Origin: Mesorhizobium qingshengii
GTDB lineage: Bacteria > Pseudomonadota > Alphaproteobacteria > Rhizobiales > Rhizobiaceae
Direction: 5' to 3'
Length of the DNA stretch: 64,000 nt
NCBI RefSeq assembly: GCF_900103325.1
Contig: NZ_FMXM01000015.1
Location: 111,503 to 175,502, forward strand
Each line of letters begins with the position of its first letter. Within the stretch, counting starts at the first letter, position 1. Below the pieces are notes generated by a model that was not told where the DNA came from, ran no database searches, and saw only the letters and a list, made by a program, of their open reading frames with translations. A program made the position numbers and the translations under genes. Below, piece by piece: positions 57,461-64,000 of the stretch.

Positions 57461-58979
57461 CGTTGTGATCGCTCGCGTTGTGAGGTGGCAATCGGCGCTC
57501 ATTGCCATAAAGGAGCGGCCTTGAGGACCGGACGAACCAGGCGTCAGAGGGAAGCACCTTGTCGGGGTTCATGATCGACTGATCGTCCAGCGCAAGTTTC
57601 ACCCGCTCCATCACGGCGAGCTTCGTCGGGTCGGCCGTCGCCAGCAGCGAATGGATGCGCTTGGACCCGACACCGTGCTCGGCGGAAAAGGAACCGCCGA
57701 TCTCCCGCAGTTGGTGATACAGGACGCCCTCGACAGCCTCCGCCATGTCAGGCGCCAGCGGACCCTGACGGTTGAGGATGATATGCAGGTTGCCATCGGC
57801 CAGGTGCCCGAAGACATAGGGCGCCAGACCCGGTTCGATCGCGGCGAGGCCGGGCAGGATTCTGTCGAGATAGGCCGGAATTTCCGACAGAGGCACCGAA
57901 ACGTCGAAGGAAGGCGCATTGGGATGGGCGCGATAGAGCACACCGGTGTCCTCGCGCAACCGCCACAGGTCGTCCTCTTGCCGCCGCGAGCCGGCGATGA
58001 TGCCGGTGGCTTCGGGATAGCGCTCCATCACTTCCAAATAGATCCGCTCGAAATCCTCGCGCAGCGCCTCTTCGCGCGCGCCGCCAAGCGACAGCAGCAG
58101 GAACAGCGGCTGGTCCAACGGCACGCCGGGTTCGGACCATTCATGCGCGGCGGCGGCCAGGCTGAAATACCGGGTCCACATCGCCTCCGCCACGCGCAGA
58201 TGCCCGGCATCCGATTCAAGTGCCAGGCGAATGGTTTGTAGAGCCGCTTCGACAGACGGCAGTCCGAAAAGCGCGGTGACCGTGGCTCGCGGCGAAGGGT
58301 CGAGCTTCACGACCACGCGGGTGACGATGCCGAGCGTGCCCTCGGCGCCGATGAAGAGATGCTTCAGATCGTAGCCGGCGGAATTCTTCACCACCCGGGT
58401 CAGATCGGAATAGACCGATCCGTCGGCCAGCACGGCCTCCAGGCCAAGCACGCGGTGGCGCATGACGCCATGGCGAAAGGCCATCACGCCCCCGGCATTG
58501 GTGGACACCATGCCGCCGATCGTCGCTGAGCCGCGCGCGGCAAGGTCGATGCCCGGTTCCAGCCGGTGTTCGAGCGCGGCCATCCGCAGGGCTTCGAGGG
58601 TGACGCCGGCGCCGACCACGGCCACGCGTTCGAGCGGATCGAGCCGCTCGATGCGGTTCATGCGTAGCAGGGAAAGAACGATCTCGCCCGGCCGCGAAAC
58701 GCTGCCGCCGACCAGACCAGTCTTCCCACCTTGCGGCACGATGGGAATCTCGTTCTGGCGGCAGATGCGCACCACCGCCGCGACCTCGTCGGTCAATGAA
58801 GGCGCAACGACGATTCCGGCGTGGCGATCCGCCCCATTCGAACCAAGGTCGATCGCCCCGGCATCATCACCGATGCGGACATTCGAGCCGCCAACGACAT
58901 CGCGGATCGCGTCGACAACCGGCAACGGGACAGCTTGCTCGATCCAGTTCGTTTGCCTGGGAGACACGAGGCTGCTCAT
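57453..58979 (-). CDS. FAD-linked oxidase (GlcD/D-2-hydroxyacid dehydrogenase type)
   Basis: The 508-residue product is a second PCMH-type flavoprotein in the window: PQGGKTGLVGGSVS and GSATIGGMVSTNAGGVMAF bind FAD, FRHGVMRHRVLGLEAVL follows, and FGHLADGNLHI and SAEHGVGSKRIHSL form the C-terminal signature. It oxidises a 2-hydroxy acid, probably made from the deaminated substrate of this cluster. It overlaps the aminotransferase gene by 4 bases. It is diverged from the copy at 5977-7398. Confidence 0.87.
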   Translation of the reverse strand: MSSLVSPRQTNWIEQAVPLPVVDAIRDVVGGSNVRIGDDAGAIDLGSNGADRHAGIVVAPSLTDEVAAVVRICRQNEIPIVPQGGKTGLVGGSVSRPGEIVLSLLRMNRIERLDPLERVAVVGAGVTLEALRMAALEHRLEPGIDLAARGSATIGGMVSTNAGGVMAFRHGVMRHRVLGLEAVLADGSVYSDLTRVVKNSAGYDLKHLFIGAEGTLGIVTRVVVKLDPSPRATVTALFGLPSVEAALQTIRLALESDAGHLRVAEAMWTRYFSLAAAAHEWSEPGVPLDQPLFLLLSLGGAREEALREDFERIYLEVMERYPEATGIIAGSRRQEDDLWRLREDTGVLYRAHPNAPSFDVSVPLSEIPAYLDRILPGLAAIEPGLAPYVFGHLADGNLHIILNRQGPLAPDMAEAVEGVLYHQLREIGGSFSAEHGVGSKRIHSLLATADPTKLAVMERVKLALDDQSIMNPDKVLPSDAWFVRSSRPLLYGNERRLPPHNASDHNDE

Positions 58980-60127
58980 CGCCCCGCCAATTCCCGAAGC
59001 GCTGTAATCAGCCGATCGTTGTCAGCCGGCAAGCCGATGGTGGCGCGCAGATAGTGTTCGTAGCCGGCTTCGCGCCACGCCTTGACGATGATCCCCTGCT
59101 TCAGGAGACCGGCGGCAAGGCTAGAGCTGTCGCCCTTGCAGTCGAAGAACAGAAAGTTTGTTTGCGATTGGGCAACCCCGAAGCCGAGGCCGGCAAGTGC
59201 GGCGGACGTGCGCACGCGCTCGGCCCTGACGCGGCTCGCCGACGCCTTCATCCAGCTTTCGTCAGCGAGTGCCGCGACGGCGGCGGTCTGCGCCGCAGCA
59301 TTGACGTTGAACGGCGTCTTGGCTGCCGCGGTCACTCTTGCCAGTTCGAGGCCGGAACAGACGGCATAGCCAACGCGCAGTCCCGCCAGGCCATAGGCCT
59401 TCGAGAATGTCCGCAGCACCACATAGTCGATACCGCTGTCGCGCAAGACTTCGATGCCGTCGGGCGCACCGGGATCGGCGAATTCGAAATAGGCCTCATC
59501 CAGGACAAGAAGCGTACCGGGCCGCACGGCGCCGATCAGCCGTCGCAGGCTGGAATGGCCGAGACCCGGCCCGACCGGGTTCCACGGCGAGGATATGAAA
59601 ACGATCCGTGGCCGAGCGGCGATCGCCGTCTCGAGCCTGGCAAGATCGAACCCCATTTCGGGTGTCATCGGAATCTTGACGACATCGGCCCCGGCCGCCA
59701 GCGGCTCTATCTCATGCAGGCCGAAGCTCGGCACCGTCGTGACGACCGAGGCGCCCGGCACCAGGACGGCTCGGGAGATGGCGGCGATCATCTCCTCGGA
59801 ACCATTGCCGGCAACGATCAGCCCGGGATCGACCGCCAGTTTTTCGCCAAGCGCCGACCGGAGCGCCGTGCAGGCCGGATCGGCATAACGCCATGGCTCG
59901 AAGGATGAGGAGGCCAAAGCGGCCATGACGGCGGGAGAACATCCATCCGGGTTCTCGTTGCTGGCCAGCCGCGCAATATCGTGGCGGCCACTCAGCGCCC
60001 GCGCCATCGCGATGTTCATGCCGGCATTGTAGGGCGGCAAGGCGGCGATATGCGGATTGAGCGGCAGGCTCGACACTGGTTTGACCGACTGTTCCAAATC
60101 CCGACTTCCGTTTCCCCGCGCCCACAC
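58976..60127 (-). CDS. HisC-like aminotransferase (histidinol-phosphate/aromatic type)
   Basis: The 383-residue product is a class I/II aminotransferase of the HisC group: PHIAALPPYNAGMNIAMARA, RLASNENPDGCSPAVMAAL, AGNGSEEMIAAISRA, LVLDEAYFEFA and the PLP lysine in RTFSKAYGLAGLRVGYA. A GTG serves as start; the conserved N-terminal PPY segment argues against a later ATG. Operon context suggests deamination of the imported or demethylated amino acid rather than histidine synthesis. Confidence 0.88.
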   Translation of the reverse strand: MWARGNGSRDLEQSVKPVSSLPLNPHIAALPPYNAGMNIAMARALSGRHDIARLASNENPDGCSPAVMAALASSSFEPWRYADPACTALRSALGEKLAVDPGLIVAGNGSEEMIAAISRAVLVPGASVVTTVPSFGLHEIEPLAAGADVVKIPMTPEMGFDLARLETAIAARPRIVFISSPWNPVGPGLGHSSLRRLIGAVRPGTLLVLDEAYFEFADPGAPDGIEVLRDSGIDYVVLRTFSKAYGLAGLRVGYAVCSGLELARVTAAAKTPFNVNAAAQTAAVAALADESWMKASASRVRAERVRTSAALAGLGFGVAQSQTNFLFFDCKGDSSSLAAGLLKQGIIVKAWREAGYEHYLRATIGLPADNDRLITALRELAGR

Positions 60128-60144
60128 GCGGCATCACAATCTTG

Positions 60145-61266
60145 TCAAATATCCAGGACAACTGATCCGCGCGGCTTGGAGCAGCAAAGCAGCACTTCGC
60201 CTGCCCCAAGCTCATCCAGCGGTTCTTCGAAATAGATGACGTCGCCCAGGATCAGCCGCGACTTGCATGTGCCGCAGATGCCGGCCCGGCAGCTGAACTC
60301 AGGCAGCAGACCCTGGTTCTCGGCGAAGTCGAGCAACGATGCGGCCGAGTCATCCCAGACGGCCGTCAGGCCCGACTTCCGGAATTCCACGGTTGTCGCC
60401 TCCCCGGCCGGCTCGATCCTTGCCGGCTGCGCCGGAACCACAGGCACGGCATCGGGCTCAAGCACCGTCGCCGGGCCGAAGAATTCGTAGGCAATGCGAT
60501 GCTTCGGCACGCCAAGCTCGCGAAGCAGAGCGTAAATCGCCTGCATGAACGGCGGTGGGCCACAGAGGTAGAAATCATAGTCATCGATCGGCAGCAGCCG
60601 CTGCAGCACCTCGCGCGAAATCATGCCTTCGCTGTGGAAGCGCTGCTCGGCTTTGTCGCACGCGGACGGGAACCGGTAGCAGTAGTGCGCGGTCAGGCCG
60701 GGCCGGGTCGTGACCAGGCCGGTCACCTCGTCGCGCAAGGCATGTACGCCCCCGTTCTCGCAAGCGTGGATGAAGACGGCACGGCGGTCCGGCATGGAAG
60801 CCAGTGCATGCAGCATCGACACCATCGGCGTCAGCCCGACGCCGCCGCTGAGCAGCACGACTGGACGGCTGCTGCCCTTGTCGAGCACGAAATCGCCGCG
60901 TGGCCCTTCCGCCTGAAGCACATCGCCGACCTCGATCCGGTCATGCAGGAAGCACGAACCGACCCCGTCGGGCAGCCCCGGCGCAGGTGCTGCTTCACGC
61001 TTCACGCTGATCCGATAGCGAGTGCTGTCGGGGGAACAGGAGACGCTGTAGTTGCGCAGCACATATCCCCTTTCGCCGGCGCCCTCCCGCGCTGCCGGAA
61101 TCCGGAACACCAGGAACTGGCCCGGCTGGAAGTCGCGCCAGTCCTGTGGATTGACGGGCTCGACATGGAACGACGTGATAATGGCGCTTTCGCGCACCTT
61201 CGCGACCACTTTCAGGTCACGAAACCCGCTTCTTGCGATGGTGTCGCAAGCGGTCAGTGCGTTCAT
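60145..61266 (-). CDS. Flavin/NAD(P)H and 2Fe-2S reductase partner of the Rieske oxygenase
   Basis: The 373-residue product has an FNR-type FAD domain (FQPGQFLVFRIP; RNYSVSCSPDSTRYRISVKR), an NAD(P)H domain (VVLLSGGVGLTPMVSMLHAL; FYLCGPPPFMQAIY) and a C-terminal plant-type 2Fe-2S ferredoxin with the ligand pattern in PEFSCRAGICGTCKSRL plus VLLCCSKP. This is the order of class IA/III oxygenase reductases and of HCP reductase. It passes electrons to the Rieske oxygenase, whose gene overlaps by 4 bases. Confidence 0.9.
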   Translation of the reverse strand: MNALTACDTIARSGFRDLKVVAKVRESAIITSFHVEPVNPQDWRDFQPGQFLVFRIPAAREGAGERGYVLRNYSVSCSPDSTRYRISVKREAAPAPGLPDGVGSCFLHDRIEVGDVLQAEGPRGDFVLDKGSSRPVVLLSGGVGLTPMVSMLHALASMPDRRAVFIHACENGGVHALRDEVTGLVTTRPGLTAHYCYRFPSACDKAEQRFHSEGMISREVLQRLLPIDDYDFYLCGPPPFMQAIYALLRELGVPKHRIAYEFFGPATVLEPDAVPVVPAQPARIEPAGEATTVEFRKSGLTAVWDDSAASLLDFAENQGLLPEFSCRAGICGTCKSRLILGDVIYFEEPLDELGAGEVLLCCSKPRGSVVLDI

Positions 61267-62303
61267 TCGGCAGCCGCCAATTGCTGGCTCTCGCTGGCGA
61301 TCAGCTTGGCCAGGTTGCGGCGAAAGCGCAGCGGTCCGACATCGATCTTTAGATCGAGATTGGGCGTGCGCTTGTTGGCCATGCCTTTGTGCACGGCATT
61401 GAGCACGATACGGTCCTCGTCAAAGGCGCCGCGCACGGAGGTGGCGAACTGACGCGAAACCTCCATGTCGTCGGGGGCGAAATTGCGCATCTGGAACCAG
61501 TAGTATTTCGTCTGGTTCTCATCGACCGGCGTCATGAAGTTGTAGCTGTCCATGAGGAACACGTCCTCGTGCAGCAGCTTGCCCTCGCCGCCGGTGCAGG
61601 CCGGCACGAAGATCGCCTTGATGATGGCGTTGGAGGGGTAGCGCACCTCGTAGTGCTGCTTGCGGTCGCAATTGCCGGCGAATTTGAGGAAGGGCTCATA
61701 AAACGGCGCCGGCTTGGCATCGACCACCCAGCGCCACACGGTCACGCCGTTCGCGCCCACGGTAGTTTCGAGCGGCGCATCCTCCATTGCCTGAACACCG
61801 CCGAAAGACGATTGGTGTACCCATGACACATGGGAAGGATCGAGCAGGTTGTCGGTCATGTAGAGGTAATTGCAATCGAGCAACATAGACTCGCCGCGAT
61901 TGACGCCCCAGGCCGGATCGCCCCAGTGATCGACCTCGAAAATCAGAGCAGGATCCGCTTTTTCGGCTTCACCCATCCATATCCAGAGCAGTCCGTAACG
62001 TTCGGCGATCGGATAGGAACGAACGCATGCAACATGCGGTATCTTTTCAGCACCGGGTACACGCGTGCAGGTTCCTGTGCTGTCAAAAGTCAGACCGTGA
62101 TAGCCGCATTCGACCGTATCACCCTTGATGCGGCCCATGGACAGCGGCAGCTTGCGATGCGGGCAGGCGTCTTCCAGGGCAGCTACCGCACCATCGGTGC
62201 GGCGATAGAGGACAACATCTTCGCCGAGGATACGAATGGGCTTCAGCTGGTCTGTGACCTCATGGTCCCATGCGGCAACGTACCAACAGTTTCGAAGAAA
62301 CAT
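61263..62303 (-). CDS. Rieske non-heme iron oxygenase (VanA-like O/N-demethylase or hydroxylase)
   Basis: The 346-residue product has a Rieske centre (C47-P-H49 ... C66-G-Y-H69 in ACPHRKLPLSMGRIKGDTVE and CGYHGLTFD) and a mononuclear iron site in DNLLDPSHVSWVHQ (H158, H163). The N terminus FLRNCWYVAAWDHEV and overall length fit the VanA/dicamba-demethylase branch, which oxidatively removes methyl groups, but some members hydroxylate. The ATG at 62303 is used. It is first in the operon and divergent from a LysR gene. Confidence 0.9.
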   Translation of the reverse strand: MFLRNCWYVAAWDHEVTDQLKPIRILGEDVVLYRRTDGAVAALEDACPHRKLPLSMGRIKGDTVECGYHGLTFDSTGTCTRVPGAEKIPHVACVRSYPIAERYGLLWIWMGEAEKADPALIFEVDHWGDPAWGVNRGESMLLDCNYLYMTDNLLDPSHVSWVHQSSFGGVQAMEDAPLETTVGANGVTVWRWVVDAKPAPFYEPFLKFAGNCDRKQHYEVRYPSNAIIKAIFVPACTGGEGKLLHEDVFLMDSYNFMTPVDENQTKYYWFQMRNFAPDDMEVSRQFATSVRGAFDEDRIVLNAVHKGMANKRTPNLDLKIDVGPLRFRRNLAKLIASESQQLAAAE

Positions 62304-62383
62304 GGCGTCCTCCCAAGCTTGTGAACGCCAAAACGAATAGCTCTCGGGTGAGAGACGACATAGGGGTTGCATCTGCGTTCTAT

Positions 62384-62398
62384 TTTAGAAATGCTAAA
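62384..62398. promoter_or_regulatory. Candidate LysR (GcvA-type) box
   Basis: TTTAG and CTAAA are inverted around five bases in the divergent gap between the Rieske and LysR genes. The shape resembles GcvA-family sites. It is 26 bases upstream of the LysR start. Judged by eye only. Confidence 0.45.
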
Positions 62399-62424
62399 GC
62401 AAGCCGAACCCAGGATCATACCAG

Positions 62425-63351
62425 GTGAATAAAACGCCCCCCCTGCGCGCGATACAGGCCTTCGAGGCTTTCGGTCGACGCGGCAGCGTAACGGCCGCGG
62501 CCCACGAGCTTGGCGTTTCCGTCGGTGCGGTCAGCCAGCAGATCCGCAAGGCTGAAGATGTGCTCGGGCTCAGTTTGCTCGAGCGCCGTGGCAGGAACGT
62601 TGCCCTGACGTCTTGGGGACGAACCTACCATGCGGCCATTTCGTCAGGTTTCGACCAGATCCGCGACGCCCAACACATCGTCGAGCGGGCGCGGTCGGAA
62701 AGCGCGCTGACCATCTCCTGCCTTCCCTCGCTCGCCAGCAAATGGATCGCGCCAAAGCTTCTGGATTGGCAAATAGGTCACGCGGGTGCGACGGTGCGTC
62801 TCGTCGGCGCCGAGCAGGAGCCGCGTTTTGACAAGGATCAAGTTGATTTCCGAATCTCATACGGCGCCAAGGTTCATGACTACGATCACTATGTCGAACT
62901 GTTCACGGATTGGGTGGTTCCTGCTTGTGCTCCCGGGTTGCTGGCCAATCGGCCTGTCCGCAAGTCCTCGGATGTTCTTGATTTTCCACTCCTGGGCATA
63001 GAATGGGCACGAGATCATCAATCGCCGCCAAGCTGGGCTGAATGGGCAAGCAAGATCGGTGCGTCACATCGAAAGACGTCTGGCGAAGTTGCCTTTTCCT
63101 TGTCGAGCGCCGCGATCGACGCTGCGATAAATGGAAAGGGGTTTGTGCTTGCTCAATTGTCCATGGCCGCTGACGATATCGCCGCGGGCCGGCTCATCGT
63201 TCCATTCGATCAGCGGATAAAGTTGTCTGGTGCCTATTTCCTCGCCTGGGACCGTTCGGCGCTAGAGAAGCCATTTGCACCAGAACTCCGCGCCTGGATC
63301 GTTTCGATCTCCAAGCGCCCGACTGCCTCTCCAGCCGATCGGGATCGGTGA
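62425..63351 (+). CDS. LysR family regulator (GcvA-like) of the Rieske/fusion operon
   Basis: The 308-residue product has a LysR winged helix (LRAIQAFEAFGRRGSVTAAA, then LGVSVGAVSQQIRKAEDVLG) and a GcvA-type effector domain (CLPSLASKWIAPKLLDW; DFRISYGAKVHDYDHYVELF; GFVLAQLSMAADDIAAGRLI). The start is a GTG after CCAGGATC. It is divergent from the Rieske operon and is its likely activator. Confidence 0.88.
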   Translation: MNKTPPLRAIQAFEAFGRRGSVTAAAHELGVSVGAVSQQIRKAEDVLGLSLLERRGRNVALTSWGRTYHAAISSGFDQIRDAQHIVERARSESALTISCLPSLASKWIAPKLLDWQIGHAGATVRLVGAEQEPRFDKDQVDFRISYGAKVHDYDHYVELFTDWVVPACAPGLLANRPVRKSSDVLDFPLLGIEWARDHQSPPSWAEWASKIGASHRKTSGEVAFSLSSAAIDAAINGKGFVLAQLSMAADDIAAGRLIVPFDQRIKLSGAYFLAWDRSALEKPFAPELRAWIVSISKRPTASPADRDR

Positions 63352-63701
63352 GAGGCATTCACATGCTAACGAAACCAATCTCGATCGTCACAGAGAGCGG
63401 CTTGTCGTTCAACTAGCAAGCCGACGCAGCATTCTCGCTCAATCACTTAGCTATCCCATTCACACGTCATCGCCGCCGAGCACCGCACGGCGTTCGAGGT
63501 GGTGGCAGGCATACTGCTCCTCGGCCTCCTCGCACGACTGTTGGGCTTTTGAAGGGGCAATCGTGGACAGGTCTCGCCACGAAAACCGGTCTAACGAGTG
63601 GCGAAAGCGCACTGGCTGGAGGAGACATCGCAGGCGTCGATTTGGCGGCGTGCCGATGCGGCTGATCCTTTTGGCCGTTGCCTCAGCTCGACTTTGTACG
63701 T
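63352..63701. other. Region with no recognised gene
   Basis: About 350 bases between the LysR gene and the transposase fragment. Open frames of more than 80 codons exist on both strands, but none has recognisable content. It may include the end of the insertion sequence that enters from the right. Confidence 0.35.
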
Positions 63702-64000
63702 TTAGGTGGCGAAGCATAGTGCTTGCGCCATTCGCAGGATGCGTTGTGGCGGGATATTTTGTCGTTCCCGGTTTGGCGGGGAGTGTTGATTAATATCGCC
63801 GATCCAGATTTCGAGGCGGACTGCGCCGATGGCATCGCTGAACGTCAGGCTGGTTTTTCGGTACCACGCTGCGGCGTATGGGGTGGTGGTGCTGGTGAGC
63901 AGATCGCAGGCCCATAGCGATACGAGGGTGTAGAGACCGAGCAATGTTGGGGTGGTTCGTGCAATGGCCTTGTCGGACCATTGCCGTTGGGTCTCAACGC
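63702..64000 (-). mobile_element. Transposase C-terminal part (DDE type), continues beyond window
   Basis: The minus strand reads ETQRQWSDKAIARTTPTLLG, then LYTLVSLWACDLL and AAWYRKTSLTFSDAIGAVRL to a stop at 63702. This resembles the C terminus of DDE-domain transposases that end with Q-W-S-D-x-A-I-x-R-T-T-P and A-W-Y-x-K. The catalytic part lies outside the window, so completeness is unknown. Confidence 0.65.

Noticed and set aside
53024..63351. Rhizopine (moc) or mimosine (mid/pyd) catabolism as the identity of the unusual operon
   Set aside because: Shared themes (Rieske-type or reductase parts, ABC importer, aminotransferase) but the characteristic isomerase, dehydrogenase or ring-cleavage genes are absent, and the DUF2817-ATPase fusion is not part of either as far as I know.
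1..64000. tRNA genes, rRNA genes, CRISPR arrays, repABC origin
   Set aside because: No cloverleaf-like, rRNA-like or spaced direct-repeat pattern and no replication genes were seen while reading both strands.

Overview
The window looks like an accessory, catabolism-rich stretch of an alphaproteobacterial (Rhizobiales) genome, most likely Mesorhizobium. The reasons are high GC with G/C-rich third codon positions, a DUF768-type small protein of a kind seen in Mesorhizobium, a standalone LigD-type DNA ligase beside rhizobial small orphan genes, and repeated LysR-controlled uptake and degradation operons. I saw no rRNA, tRNA, CRISPR array or replication origin.

Layout. 1-3.5 kb: an antibiotic-biosynthesis-monooxygenase-fold gene cut by the window edge, a TetR regulator, and an aldehyde dehydrogenase/racemase pair; two matching 25-bp inverted repeats suggest one TetR regulon. 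3.5-10.2 kb: a LysR regulator divergent from a four-gene operon for the lower lysine pathway (aminoadipate semialdehyde to 2-aminoadipate to 2-oxoadipate to D-2-hydroxyglutarate to 2-oxoglutarate), including an HglS-type 2-oxoadipate dioxygenase/decarboxylase. 10.5-17.3 kb: dienelactone-hydrolase-like, PhzF and GNAT genes, a decayed MFS gene, then a quinone oxidoreductase-RidA-PhzF operon divergent from a LysR gene. 17.4-20.4 kb: a large autotransporter. 20.8-28.7 kb: a scar region with remnants of IS630, Tn3 transposase plus resolvase, IS110 and IS5 elements and a 22-bp tandem repeat, among working small modules (LysE exporter, MarR/DUF1330 pair, TetR/flavin monooxygenase pair, MNT-HEPN protein).

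29-36.7 kb: a LysR gene divergent from a TRAP transporter, a class III aminotransferase, a two-domain 3-dehydroshikimate dehydratase (QuiC type) and a type II 3-dehydroquinase, which together suggest uptake of a quinate/shikimate-like compound and conversion to protocatechuate. 37-40.4 kb: DNA ligase and small orphan genes. 40.6-44 kb: LysR, RidA, class V aminotransferase and an SDR without the usual catalytic Tyr/Lys. 44.7-52.7 kb: a sugar ABC transporter with a family 3 glycoside hydrolase and a divergent AraC regulator.

53-63.4 kb: the most unusual cluster. A VanA-like Rieske oxygenase, its flavin/2Fe-2S reductase, a HisC-like aminotransferase, a glycolate-oxidase-type FAD enzyme, a polypeptide that fuses an M14-like (DUF2817) hydrolase to an amino-acid ABC transporter ATPase, the matching binding protein and two permeases form one tightly packed operon divergent from a LysR gene. 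It reads as uptake, deconjugation, oxidative demethylation or hydroxylation, and deamination of an unknown modified amino acid. A transposase fragment closes the window.
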